Source: Flaveria trinervia (lineage: Eukaryota > Streptophyta > Magnoliopsida > Asterales > Asteraceae). Taken from it: a DNA stretch of 64,000 nucleotides. The notes below the pieces were generated by a model. It was given only the letters and a program-made list of their open reading frames with translations, searched no databases and was not told the DNA's origin. The position numbers and the translations under genes were made by a program. Where the stretch lies: NCBI GenBank assembly GCA_025506515.1, contig CM046451.1, forward strand, positions 38,898,595 to 38,962,594. Direction: 5' to 3'. Within the stretch, counting starts at the first letter, position 1, and every line of letters starts with the position of its first letter. Shown here one piece after another: positions 34,963 to 46,162 of the stretch.

Positions 34963-35849
34963 TGTTAGGATCAGTGATATACGTTTGATTGATTAGAGAG
35001 TTTTGCAGCGAAAATCAAACATTGAATTAGACAATTCACAAGAACACAATTGATATTCAATATAAAAGTAAACGGTTATACAGAGAGAGAATTCTGCGAA
35101 AGATATTTCATTCAATATGCAATTTTGTGGAAACAGAATGTCACATGTACAATTAGTCAACATCTCTTATATAGGAGATGTGACGTCTGCTGATGTCACT
35201 TGATAGTGACATCTAACAGAATTATTCGAACTACTGATAGTTAACACAACTACTGAAGATGTCAAATAGCTGACATCTTCTTACAAAAATACTAAGTGTT
35301 ATCTATCACTACAACTACTGAAAAGAAACTTCTGAAACTACAACGACTGAAGAACATGTTTTTCAGACATTTTACAAGTACTGAAATAGAAAAGAAAACT
35401 ACCAAAAGAAAACCATCACAACAACTGAAGAATGCTTCTTCAGCTATTGTAACAAACTTTGAAGGCATCAGTACTTGTACTTGAACTTCAGCTGTTGTCA
35501 TCAACTGATGTCTTCAGCTGTTGTCTTTAGTCTTTGTACTTCAGCTGTTGATCTTCAGTATTTTAGTCTTCAGCTGTTGATCTTCAGTTGTTGATCTTCA
35601 GACTTTGGTCTTCAGCTGTTGAAGTCTTCAGTACTTTAGTCTTCAGCTTTTTAAGTCTTCAGTACTTTAGTCTTCAGCTGTTGATCTTCAGACTTTGGTC
35701 TTCAGCTGTTGAAGTCTTCAGTACTTTGTTCTTTAGCTGTTGCTCTTCAGACTTTGTCAAACAGCTGATCAAGTATTCAGCAGTTGTTGTGATGTCTGTG
35801 GGACTTAGAGGTTTTTCTGATCAGGCTCATTGGTTCTTTTGGTCCAATA
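34963..35849 (-). repeat. Element D 5' LTR
   Basis: 887 bases from TGTTAGGATC to GTCCAATA on the + strand. The terminal CAACA of the other LTR is CAATA here, so the coding-strand 5' end reads TA instead of TG, a secondary mutation. U3 arrays lie at about 35220-35800. Confidence 0.92.
35161..35215 (-). promoter_or_regulatory. Element D LTR core promoter: TATA in a palindrome with TGACG motifs upstream
   Basis: On the - strand CATCTCCTATATAAGAGATG (35161-35180) places the TATA box in the centre of an inverted repeat (CATCTC/GAGATG). Just upstream, at 35180-35215, lie GTGACGTC, GATGTCAC and GTGACATC. TGACG is the core bound by plant bZIP factors of the as-1 type. The same layout is at 23682-23735 in the other LTR. 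Confidence 0.6.
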
Positions 35850-35854
35850 AACCG

Positions 35855-36206
35855 ATGTTAAAATGAATTTAAAGTGTTCAGTTATGTTCGAAACGTATAT
35901 ACAAAAGGATTTGAACCGGTTGGGATATCAAAATCGGCTGAATTCGGTTGTTTTGAGGTGGCTGACGTTTGGCCGGAAAGCCACCGGCATTTGGCCGGAA
36001 TCCTTGGCCGGAAATGCGGGCCCAAGAACAAACTTGATTTGATTTTTTTCCAATTTACACAAATGGTCCTTGTTGTTTTATTTATTATCATTTTATACTC
36101 AACTTTAATATTAAAGTTCATAAATTGGCAAATAAACCCCCTAATCTTTATGTACTTTAAATTCCAACCCTTTTAAGTTTACTAACTTAATCATCATTTT
36201 TTATTA

Positions 36207-36247
<41 letters not shown>

Positions 36248-36482
36248 TATTATTATTATTATTATATTATTATTATTATTATTGTTATATGCTCATTAAT
36301 TTTATTAGTAGTATTATTGCTATTATTATTATCCATCATCTTTATTATGCACCTTGAAAAAGAACTTAAGACAACAAATAAGTAACATAACAAATCCATA
36401 AGTTTCATAAATGACATAATTAGCCCATGCAAGAACTTAGCATGTTTAACTTTAATTTAACCCAAGATTAGAAGATGTTACA
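35855..36482 (-). repeat. Element C 3' LTR, right part (U3 end)
   Basis: Continues the C LTR after the AACCG duplication and ends GATGTTACA at 36482. It is colinear with about 43241-43841 and includes the long ATT repeat. Confidence 0.88.
36201..36284. repeat. (ATT)n microsatellite in element C LTR
   Basis: An interrupted ATT run of about 84 bases. The counterpart in the other LTR is at about 43583-43648. Confidence 0.9.
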
Positions 36483-36497
36483 GTCTTCCCAACTTAA
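36483..36497 (-). other. Element C polypurine tract
   Basis: On the - strand AAGTTGGGAAGAC lies directly before TGTAACATC of the 3' LTR, the usual PPT position in Tekay-type elements. Confidence 0.75.
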
Positions 36498-36527
36498 GAG
36501 AATTTTGTCCCGAAATTAAGAAATGAA

Positions 36528-37740
36528 CTAGGTGAACAGATGTGGGTATCTCTCCTTCATATGACCCTCACACTCCCAACTGAACTCAGATCCACACTTG
36601 TTCTCCCAACGAACCTTGACGATTGGAGTAGTTGTGGTTCTCGTCTTCTTCATAATACGATCCATAATCTCAACAGGTTTCTCAACAAAGTGCAATGACT
36701 CGTCGATCTGGATGTCTTCAAATGGAACATGCAGACTCTCGTCGGCAAACACTTTTTCAAATTTGAGACTTGGAATACAGGATGAACTCCACTAAGGTCG
36801 GAAGGTAGTTCCAGTTTATAAGCCACTTCCCAATCCTTTTCAAGATTTTGAAAGGTCCTACAAATCTTGGAGCTAGTTTACCCTTCTTTCCATAGCGAAC
36901 AATGGTGAAACTTTAAGAAGAACCATGTCGCCAACTTGGAACTCCAATGGCTTACGACGCTTATCGGCATAACTCTTTTGTCGACTTCTTGCCACTTCAA
37001 GGTTCTTGCGGATTGTGGAGACTTTATCGGTCGTTTCTTGTATAAGTTCAGGAGCAGTGATGAAATTTTCACCAACGTCAGTCCAGCAGATCGGTTATCG
37101 GCATTTACGACCATACAAAGCCTCGAATGGTGCCATCATGATACTTGAGTGATAACTATTGTTATACGAAAACTCCACGAGCGGTAAATGCGTATCCCAA
37201 TCACCACCAATGTCAAGGACACAAAGACGCAGTAGATCCTTGAGGGTTTGGATTGTTCGTTCGGTTTGACCATCGGTTTGAGGATGTAAGCCGTACTTAA
37301 ATCCAATTGAGTACCCAGAGTTCTTGCATCGAAGACCAAAAGTGTGAAGTGAAGCGAGCATCTCGATCAGAAATAATGTGTAAAGGCACGCCATAACGAC
37401 TCACAATTTCGTCAATATAGATGCGAGCCAGCCTTGAGACTTTGTATGTATCTCGTATGGGTATGAGACGTGCTGTCTTGGTCAAACGGTCAACAATGAC
37501 CCATATGCTATCATGTCGACGAGGAGTACGAGGTAACTTGGTTATGAAATCCATGGATATATGTTCCCATTTCCACATAGGGATTTCAGGTTGCTCAAGT
37601 AAACCACTTGGTCGTTGATGCTCGGCCTTGACTGTTGCACACATGAGACACTTGGAAACATAAGCCGTGATATCCTTCTTCATTCCAGGCCACCAATATT
37701 GACCATGCAGGTCCATGTACATCTTATCGGAGCCGGGATG
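36528..37740 (-). pseudogene. Element C integrase with chromodomain-like C-terminus
   Basis: The zinc-binding end (CLMC) and the core are in 37722-37297: first Asp near 37551 (SMDFITKLPRT), second near 37368 (IISDRDARF). The Glu is at about 37262 in the next frame (HPQTDGQTERTIQTL), after a frameshift near 37310. A further shift leads to the C-terminal segment at 36752-36528, which carries VKVRWENKCGSEFSWE and ends MKERYPHLF. This is the chromodomain-like tail known from Tekay/Del chromoviruses, thought to steer insertion. Stops between 37095 and 36752 break the linker. Confidence 0.82.
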
Positions 37741-39310
37741 AACGGAATAGCTTCGTTCATAATGAAGTGTCGAAGGTTATCACGATTTGGGATCCAAAGT
37801 CGATTCAAGAAGTACCACATGCCATTCGGTTTTGTCTCCAGTTGTGATTGAACGTTAGGCATCAAATCTTCATCTTTCCCTTTGTCGGTTAGTGCCGCTT
37901 GTTGAGCCTCGCGAATGCACAACTCGAAGTCACTATCAATCCTTATGTTTTGAAGCATGATAGTAGCCTCGTTGATATCCACATGAATCTCGGTATCAAT
38001 TCTCCTAGTGTTTCAAACCATTGCCTTCGATCTCGAATTTCTTGGAGCGAGACAGTCTTGTTGTGGACCTTGCAACTCAGCGCGTCGGCTACAACATTCG
38101 CCTTTCCAGGATGGTAGCGAATGTCGTAGTCATAGCCGCTAATCAACTCGATCCAACTTCTTTGTCTCATGTTGAGATCCTTTTGGTTGAACACGTGTTG
38201 GAGACTCTTATGATCGGTGTAGACTATGCATTGCATCCCATATAGATAGTGTCACCAATCTTCAATGCAAAAACCACAGCACCATGTTCAAGATCGTGAG
38301 TCATGTAGTTCACTTCATGAACATTCAATTGCCTCGACGCGTATGCCGTAACTTTTCCTCATTGCATGAGGACACATCCAAGACCTTGATTAGAAGCATC
38401 GCAATACATGGTAAAGTCATCGTTTCCATCGGGAAGTGTGAGAATAGGAGCGTTACACAACATGCGTTTTAATGTCTCGAAAGCCTTTTCTTGCTCGGGT
38501 CCCCATTCAAAGAGTCGATTCTTTTGGGTTAGCACCGTTAACGGTTCAGCAATCTTCGAGAAATTCTCTATGAACCTATGGTAATATCTCGCTAATCCCA
38601 GAAAAGAACAAACCTTGGTTGGGGTTGTGGGAACACACCAATTCTTCACAGCTTCAATTTTAGGAGGATCCACGTGAATTCCTTGGCTATTCACCACATG
38701 CCCTAAGAATTGAACTTCCTCTAACCAAAATTCACACTGGGAAAACTTAGCGTATAATTGTTCCTTCTTCAAAAGTCCAAGAACTTGTTGCCAGTGCATC
38801 TCATGATTGATTTTTGTCTTGGAATAAATAAGAATGTCATCAATGAACACGATCACGAACTTATCCAAATACGGTTTACATACTCAATTCATGAGATCCA
38901 TGAACACGGCAGGTGCATTGGACAAGCCAAAAGGCATGACCATGAACTCGTAGTGTCCATATCGAGTACGAAAAACGGTCTTTGGAATGTCATCATCATG
39001 TACACGTAGTTGATGATACCCAGAACGTAGATCGATCATTGAGAATTGAGTTGCTCCTTGAAGTTGATCGAAGAGATCATCAATTCGAGGAAGAGGGTTT
39101 CGGTTTTTAATAGTAAGCTTGTTGAGTTCTCGGTAATCAATGCACATACAAAATAAACCATCCTTCTTCTTCACAAACAGTACAGGTGCACCCCACGATG
39201 ATGAACTAGGGCGAATGAAACCCTTATCAGTCAACTCTTGCAGTTGACTAGCTAGTTCTTACATTTCAGAAGGTGCAAGACGATAAGGTGATTTAGCCAC
39301 AGGGTTCGTA
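37741..39310 (-). pseudogene. Element C reverse transcriptase and RNase H
   Basis: RT is open at 39234-38884 (RPSSSSWGAPVLFVKKKDG, IDYRELNKLTIKNRNPLPRI, FSMIDLRSGYHQLRV, MPFGLSNAPAVF). After an in-frame TGA near 38881 it continues at 38868-38359 with the active site VFIDD (38836-38841 for the two Asp codons), the FLGHVVNSQGI thumb and the RNase H start (YCDASNQGLGCVLMQ). A stop near 38359 is followed by broken frames to 38236-37943 (YTDHKSLQHVF, GKANVVADALS), the RNase H end. The segment 37982-37741 is the linker to integrase. Confidence 0.87.
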
Positions 39311-39317
39311 CCAGGGA

Positions 39318-40625
39318 TTAAGTCAATCTTGAACTCAACTTCTGGCACGGGAGGTAACCCTTTAAGATCCTCGGGAAAAACCTCGGGAAAGTCCGCACGA
39401 CAAGAATGTCTTTCAACTCCTTACCCTTGGCTTTCGTATTAACTACATATGCCATGAAGGCCATGTAGTTTTTATTTAAGCAATTGCGGGCCTTGATGCA
39501 AGACATGAGTTTGAGTCTTTGGGATGATTTCTCCCCAAAGACCTTCAAAGTATCACTAGTCGGTAAGGAATTCGGATACACTTCTCGAAGCATAGAATTT
39601 CCACACGATGCTTGGCTAACCAATCCATACCAATGATAACATCAAAGCTTCCCAATTGCATAGGAATAAGGTCGATGAAAAAGTCATGTTCATTAAGGCT
39701 TAAGGTGCAGTCACATATTAAGACGTCAACGACGATAGATTTTCCATCGACGACCTCGACCGTGAAAGAACTTTCCAGATTAGCACGCGGTTTAGAAAGT
39801 ATAGGCTCAAATTCTAGGGACACGAAACTCCTATCAGCACCCGAATCAAACAATATGGAAGCATAGTGACTATTTACAAGATACATACCTGTTTGGTAAC
39901 AACCTATTATTGGTATGATGAACATAGAGAGGAATTTTGTTACAAGACAAGAAAGGACCAAAAGAAGTTCAACGACGTACCATTCACCACGTCGTTGTTG
40001 GCTTGTGCTTGGTTGACATTGATGTTGAAAGCCCTTCCATGAGCCGGTGGCACAGTTCCCGCATTGCGAGGACATGCCGGGTGGAATAAGCCAAGTGATT
40101 CCCTCCATCTTGTTTGAGGTTCCAGAACTCCTCCTCTAGCTTTTGCAACTCGCTCCTCAGGTAGAACTTTTGGATCATGATATCCTTAAATTCTTCCTAG
40201 GGCAACGCCATTGCAACCTCAGTTCCACGGTTTCTCTTTTCACTATTCCACTATGTTAGTGCTCGTTGTTGAAGAACACTTGTGGCATAGAGAACCTTTA
40301 ACTCGTTGGGGCACTCGCTAACAATGAATGTGTTCTCCATACTTTCAAACCACTCGAGAAGTCTAGTGGTTCCTTCTTTTCCACTAAAGCTACTGGGCTT
40401 GCACGAGTTGAAGTGTTTGAAAGTGCAAGTACGATTGTTCCCGTTTTGGTTGTTGCTATTCACTCCATGAGCACCACTATTGTTCCCATTGGTGTTATTG
40501 CTATTATCCATTAGGGTGCAATTAAGTTCAGCAACCATGGTTGGGATGACGGCAGCCATTTACCGGGAGATCATTGCAGCTAGTTTACGGTCGGAACTTC
40601 CACGCTTTCCATGGTGACGAGACAT
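39318..40625 (-). pseudogene. Element C gag and protease
   Basis: The likely ATG is at 40625 (MSRHHGKRGSSDRK). An in-frame TAA just before 40559 is followed by open gag to about 40251 (FSGKEGTTRLLEWFESMENT, the retrotransposon-gag domain) and 40178-39984. The zinc knuckle is lost or scrambled around 40100-40000, where three frames each hold part of the usual sequence. Protease is in 40108-39545, with ILFDSGADRSFVS near 39850. The linker to RT (39623-39318) has a further shift near 39400. Confidence 0.8.
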
Positions 40626-41288
40626 GCTGGATATACAAAAATGAGTTAGTTATGGGAATGAGGATAGCAAAGGATAATAGTTTAAACAAGGACAAGCTAA
40701 GGGTTGTAAGGCACACGGAATGATTCCATTTGGTAACGCATTACCATTTGGAAACGTTGACACGTCAAGGTGACTTGACCTAATTTCCATAGAAACTTAT
40801 GTATATTGACCATAGTTTATCACTCATCCCAGAAATCCCCAGGTAAACATGACTAGTCTGTAGGATTTATAAGAAATGCTAGCCTTAGCCGCAAGGCCTT
40901 TTGCCAGGAAATCCAGGATACAAGTGTCTATGTGTCACACAAGATTTCTTAGGTTAATGGAATCAAAACCTCGATGAGATTTATATAGATTAGACATAAC
41001 GTCTAAAGATCCAAGTCATAAGCATAGGCATAAGATTCCACATGAAGTCGAGAATAATATTAAGAAGTTTCATGTTCGGGGAGAGTCAAAAAGTCAAAGC
41101 TAAGTTTAGGGAGACAAGTAACAATGTTTAGGCAATCCTATGCTAAGTCATCAAATTACACATAAGAAGGTATAGCATTATGTAGCATGCAAACTATATA
41201 ATTACAAGAGAGAAATATATTTTAAAAGGTTCATGCATACTATAGTCTAGGTCACCATTTCTAATAACCTGTATCCCTATAGTTATAG

Positions 41289-41300
41289 GCTCTAATACCA
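41289..41300 (-). other. Element C primer-binding site
   Basis: On the - strand TGGTATTAGAGC differs by one base from the initiator-Met tRNA site TGGTATCAGAGC. It lies three bases from the LTR edge. Confidence 0.85.
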
Positions 41301-41303
41301 ATC

Positions 41304-43583
41304 TGTCACACCCCAACCTTGATGGCGGAAACATCGAGGAGTGAGAGTTAAGATCGTTCACAGCCAAATAACGCTATTATTAAACCAAATATCTATTAAA
41401 CATAAGTTCTAATTGTACCATTACAATCATAAGTCTCAAAGAAGTTAAAAGCATATCATAAAATGTAACAAGTCATTTTATTTCTTTTATTTAACTAGGT
41501 CCATTCCTAGATGTGAAAGCTTCAAAGAGTAGAAATCAAGCTTGAGTATTTCCTAAAACATGTTAAAAGTAAAATGTCAACAATAATGTTGGTGAGATTT
41601 CCATAGTTTTCGATACATAAGTATATAAAAGATGGCAATTCATGTTGTAAGTTAGAGAACAAGTTAACTAGGGATGTAAGACACAAATGCACAATCAAAC
41701 CTCGACAAAGTTTTACAAGTCTCAAACTTTTAAAAGTATATACGATTAGCTAAGTGTACTTGGATCAACCAAGTAGGCTTGTCTCGCCCATAGATCTGTG
41801 GCTTCGCTAGGCTAGCAATAGTTAATGATGGTACATATATTCGACATTACATGGTAGCTACAAAGTTCAACTAACTACAACATACATGTGAAATACCATA
41901 AGTTTGCAATAATCAAAAGTTTATAATGTAACATGTTTCACCCCAAAAGTGTAAAAATATAAAAAGGGGGTATAGAAATACTCACTTGATCAATAAATAT
42001 ATGTATGGTGAATATTAAGAAAAATAATAGCCGTTCCAACGTAGAACATCACAAGGTACCTAAATATATATATTACAAGACCTTTAAGTTTAATAACAGT
42101 TTTAAAGGTAAACGAGAACTAGGGTTCTTTTGGTACTTGGGGTTTTGTCAAATAAATATATTTTAACAAATGAGAATCAATTGTATTTTAGATATATATA
42201 ATATATATATATTATATATATATATAATATATATGTATATATATTTGTTTTATTTTAAAGACATAAATTAAAAGCAACAATTGTAGTAATTTTGTATAAT
42301 TACAAAATTTAACTACAGTTTTATAGCTAAATAGAATGAGCACGATTTAAATTTAGGGACAACGTTTGAGGCAATAATTTGTGTAAATTAAATAGTATTT
42401 TAAGTTTAATTAATTATTATTTTTTTCAGAAATAAGTTAACTATAACATTAACTTTTGAGTGTTACATATAAACATAAGATTATTTTATAACTAAATTGC
42501 AGAAAAATTATTAAGTGGTTTTAAAATAACATAATTTATAAAATGATTTATTTATGATTTTTGGAAAATTTTCCCATTAGATTTGAAGGCCAAACAGGCT
42601 AAACAAAAATGGTTGAGGTTCCCCGCTTTGAACTGAGAACCTCCAACCTGAAAGCCTTGTGTGTTACCATTTGACCAAGGCTCTAAGCCACGACATAATT
42701 GGGTTTTTAATTTACAAAAAGACCATTTTAAAGAAACCCTAAATCCTTGGAACCCTAGAATCAATTAGAGCCTTAATTGAAGATGAATTCGTAGTTATTG
42801 ATCCCTATTACCATAGGGCTTTATTCCCCATGTAAAATCTAGCAACAACATAGTTTCAATTACCGATTCGAAGTGTGTAGCACAAGAATGGATGAAGAAT
42901 AGGTCGCGGCCAAGCACGATTTCGTTTGATGTGCAACAGCAGATGATAATCCAATTGATTGTGCAGAAAGCTTCTAGTAAACTCCGAGATCAAAATCCCT
43001 CTTTCAATTTTGGTTTATGATGCCCAGGTGATGAACTTAGAATAGGGGTCGGTTCGCGATGAATGTGAGTAATCGAAGGTGATGTTTGTGTGGACTTCAG
43101 GTGAAATCGTAAGTTGCAAAATGATTAAGATCAGTTAGATGATTGTGTAGGTTCGTTTAATTAGATTTTAATATGGATTAAAGCTCAATCGGTTATACGA
43201 ATTAAGGCTTCGGTTTTGCGTTCATTTGAGGGGTATAATCGATGTTGAAATGAATTTAAAGTGTTCAATTAAGTTCAAAACGTATACACAAAAGGATTTA
43301 AACTGGTTGGGATATCAAAATCGGCTGGATTCGGTTGTTTTGAGGTGACCGATGTTTGGCCAGAAAGCCGTCGGCATTTGGCCGGAATCGTTGGCCGGAA
43401 ATGCGGGCCCAAGAATGAACTTGATTTGATTTTTTTCCAATTTACACAAATGGTCCTTGTGGTTTTATTTATTATCATTTTATGCTCATACTTTATATTA
43501 AAGTTCATAAATTGGTAAATAAACCCCCTAATCTTTATGTACTTCAAATTCCAACCATTTTAAGTTTACTAACTTAATCATCA

Positions 43584-43645
<62 letters not shown>

Positions 43646-43841
43646 GTTATATGCTCATTAATTTTATTAGTAGTATTGTTGATTATTATTATCCATCATC
43701 TTTATTATGCACCTTGAAAAAGAACTAAAGAACAAATAAGTAAACATAACAAATCCATAATTTTCATAAATGACATAATTAGCCCATGCAAGAACTTAGC
43801 AAGGTACACTTTAATTTCACCTAAGATCACAAGATGTTACA
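41304..43841 (-). repeat. Element C 5' LTR
   Basis: 2538 bases, TGTCACACC ... GATGTTACA on the + strand. It is colinear with 21539-23482 plus 35855-36482. TA and ATT microsatellites lie at about 42190-42245 and 43583-43648. Decayed, with many small indels relative to the partner. I see no gene inside. Confidence 0.9.
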
Positions 43842-43846
43842 GTTAT

Positions 43847-44104
43847 GGCTTTTCTGTCAATCTCTACTCTCTTCCTATCTTCATCAGAGTAGTTAGCCAG
43901 ATCCTTAGGGATCATACCAGCGCCAGTAGCAGAGGGGATGCTAGGCATGAAAGGTCCATTTTCAATAGAGTCCCACATTCTTGAATCAAGAGACCTGATG
44001 AAACCTTCCATTCTTAAACACCAGGTATCAAACTCATCACGAGTGATCAATGGGGACTTGTTCATGGTTCCAGTTTCCATATCAGTCTTAGAAATAACTG
44101 CCAT
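43847..44104 (-). pseudogene. Element B gag, N-terminal exon-like fragment cut off by element C
   Basis: The ATG is at 44104-44102 (MAVISKTDMETG). The protein runs through DEFDTWCLRMEGFIRSLDSR and DEDRKRVEIDRKAI, the start of the copia gag domain. It is cut at the target duplication 43842-43846. The continuing codons are at 21538 and downstream (TALQTALPNSVYRGFKK), and the frame matches across the insertion. The longer open frame to 44212 covers the PBS and is not gag. Confidence 0.85.
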
Positions 44105-44174
44105 TTGAAAAGTTGAGTATTTGTGTATGTGAGGGATCTTAAGATGGTGAGGTCTTATATCAAGAGCCTGGAAT

Positions 44175-44186
44175 GCTCTCATACCA
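44175..44186 (-). other. Element B primer-binding site
   Basis: On the - strand TGGTATGAGAGC has one mismatch to the initiator-Met tRNA site. It lies about 13 bases inside the LTR edge, farther than in D or E. Confidence 0.7.
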
Positions 44187-44199
44187 AATGTAGGACCAG

Positions 44200-44980
44200 T
44201 GAAGGGGGTCACTTACAATATAACACAACAAAGAGGAGATTAACTAAACTTAATCAAATAGTAAACTGTATTAACCACAAATGAGACACTAAGAACACAA
44301 GTAATATAAGAGACAGAACAATAGAACAATAGTGTATGGTTTTCAAGAATGCAGTATATTGCTTTCTCTATGTTCTATTACAAGTGTTACAAAGCATATT
44401 GGAAAGATACAAGAAATGATATACTTATACTACATTCTACAACCGGCTATACTTGAAATCCAGCTGGATACAATTGACTAGACACAAACAATCAATTGTA
44501 GAGTCAAAAGCAGATTGCCTTTTGACTAGTGACTATGACATGCCATAGCTCATATCCTTATCTATTATAAAAAGGATAAAGTACATGAAGTAGAAAGTAT
44601 AGACTCAAGACCTCAATGTCCAGTTACCAAAAGCATGGACCATTTCACCAACTCATGTAAGTTGGTGACTTTACAGAGATGCAGCGAAAAGGTGTCCAGC
44701 TTTATGGAAAAGTACATCAGATAAAGTATGAGTCAAAAGTCTTTGGAAGAAATCTGTCTTCATTAGTTGAAGCTTCAGAAGACTTTGTCTCTGAGGCTTC
44801 AGAAGACTTCATCTTTGGGTTCGGAAGATATTGGTCTTGGCTTCGGAACATTTCATGCTTAGAATTCTTTTTAGTTGCATGTGTGAAACTTCCTAAGCAT
44901 TCTTCTTCAATGCACTTGTGCAGCATGTAGAATAGACTTTGGATGTTTGAGTTGCATCAGCCTCTTCATTAATCTCTACA
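44200..44980 (-). repeat. Element B 5' LTR
   Basis: 781 bases, colinear with 10850-11637. U3 motifs CTTCAGAAG/CTTCGGAAG lie at about 44765-44850. A TATA-like GTATAAGTAT is at 44421-44430 on the - strand. Confidence 0.87.
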
Positions 44981-45123
44981 ACTTGTTTTGTCCATTTTGC
45001 CCTTTTAAACCCCTGAAAACACAATTTAACATTTTAAGTACATTTTCATCATTTTAAGGAAGATATTAAGGAATATTTTATGTGCTTTTGATACGATTTT
45101 TATGTATAATTTGGAACACATCA
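44981..45123 (-). repeat. Element F 3' LTR, second part (U3 tip)
   Basis: It continues the F LTR after element B and ends ACACATCA, the inverse of the TGATGG start at 9301. Together the pieces make an LTR of about 1.69 kb. Confidence 0.65.
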
Positions 45124-45137
45124 AACATCCACACATT
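45124..45137 (-). other. Element F polypurine-tract region
   Basis: On the - strand CAAATGTGTGGATGTT lies against the LTR start. It is followed inward by ACTTTGCTTGTCCTTAAGC (+ strand), a sequence I associate with the 3' end of Athila-like internal regions. Confidence 0.5.
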
Positions 45138-45789
45138 TGAACTTTGCTTGTCCTTAAGCAAAAATCACATAAAACGACAAATCCACCAAAAAGCAAATAA
45201 ATCAAATTATAAACATGTCTTTCGAGAAATACGCAAGTAAACATTATTTTCATCCAAATATAAATATTCCAAGCATATGTAAAATGATATCCTAGTAAGC
45301 AATAGATTGGTTAGTAAAGATTATTTTCATGTAAAAATCCACACTTCTCACAAGATGCACTCACACTCGGCAAAATATATCGAGTCATAATAAAGATTAA
45401 GTAAGACTAATACACTCGATTGCCTAGTATGAATACGTGTGAAATCATACGCTTGTTAAGGGATCAAATCTCACCACTTAGATATTTACTTGCATAAATC
45501 ATTAGGTCTTTGACGGGTTGTAACTTGGCTCAGGCTCGGGTAAGGAATATTTATAAAAAGTGGCTAATTGTTAAAGACGATGGTCTTGGCTTAATTTTTT
45601 TATCATAAACTACAAGGAAAGCAATAAAAGGTTCCCTATACAATACTTCAAGCTAGAAGGGATATGCTAACTTGAGGACTTGTTTAAGGTCAGATTGTCA
45701 AGACCGTATTTTGCTTTCAAGAACGTACTTCATCTTTTACTTGAAGATACACAAAACTTTTCTTTCTCAAGGATCGTTCGGCTTGAAGC
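45138..45789. other. Element F 3' untranslated region
   Basis: AT-rich sequence with no supported ORF. The only open frame (45253-45026, - strand) crosses into the LTR and looks like chance. Confidence 0.5.
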
Positions 45790-46080
45790 CTAATAGCACC
45801 CAATCGGATTAGTTTGCGTATTCATATGATATTCAGTTTGATTCTTTTTGCATTTTCCATTATGGGACCAATTTCCATAGTTCGGGCATCTTTCATATCT
45901 TTTTACCCGTCTCTTTATAGCACTTTTTGAAATCCCACAAAATGGCGTAACTTGTTTCTTTTTTCGCCATTTCATTCTTGCGTCGAACGTGAGATTGAAA
46001 ATTTGTTCGCGGATTTCCGGGGGAAGTCCCAGTTTTGCATGATGAAGGCAACAAAGCAAATTGAAATCAAAAGAATGCAT
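45790..46080 (-). pseudogene. Small unidentified ORF near the 3' end of element F
   Basis: 96 codons, basic, with LGLPPEIREQIFNLTF followed by a Lys-rich stretch (RMKWRKKKQ) and a Cys/His-containing tail (CPNYGNWSHNGKC). The tail has a CCHC-like look but not the standard spacing. It lies after pol on the same strand as F. I do not recognise it; it may be the end of a decayed post-pol ORF or captured sequence. Confidence 0.3.
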
Positions 46081-46162
46081 ATCAGTTCTTTAAGGTCTGC
46101 CGGTAAAAGACCACTTTTTAAGCCAAAAACGTGTCTTAACGAAAACGGGTTTTGTTGAGGGC

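Larger units (their letters stand above)
23483..35849 (-). mobile_element. Element D: SIRE-type Ty1/copia retrotransposon
   Basis: 12,367 bases with LTRs 23483-24357 (3') and 34963-35849 (5'). A perfect 5-bp target duplication AACCG lies at 23478-23482 and 35850-35854, inside the 3' LTR of C. The - strand order is PBS, gag, protease, integrase, RT, RNase H, hairpin-repeat spacer, ORF3, PPT. By eye the LTRs differ at roughly 6% in their first 215 bases. Pol carries several stops. ORF3's C-terminal 545 codons are still open. Confidence 0.92.
21539..43841 (-). mobile_element. Element C: Tekay-like (chromovirus) Ty3/gypsy retrotransposon, split by element D
   Basis: The LTR ends are TGTCACACC ... 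GATGTTACA on the + strand (TGTAACATC ... GGTGTGACA on the coding strand). The element is inserted in gag of B: flanks GTCAT (21534-21538) and GTTAT (43842-43846) are a 5-bp target duplication with one mismatch, and gag of B continues in frame across it. Own length is about 9.9 kb without D. The - strand order is PBS, gag, protease, RT, RNase H, integrase, chromodomain-like end, PPT. RT before integrase is the gypsy order. All frames are broken. Confidence 0.88.
10850..44980 (-). mobile_element. Element B: SIRE-type Ty1/copia retrotransposon, split by element C
   Basis: Both LTRs are present (44200-44980 is the 5' LTR, 10850-11637 the 3' LTR). The - strand order is PBS, gag, protease, integrase, RT, part of RNase H, spacer, ORF3, PPT. 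Without element C the copy is about 11.8 kb. It sits in the 3' LTR of F. The five bases outside the two LTRs (ATCGA and ACTTG) do not match, so the target duplication is missing or decayed. By eye the LTRs differ at roughly 5% over their first 300 bases. Confidence 0.85.

Noticed and set aside
45790..46080. CCHC zinc-knuckle protein
   Set aside because: The Cys and His residues do not follow the CX2CX4HX4C spacing.
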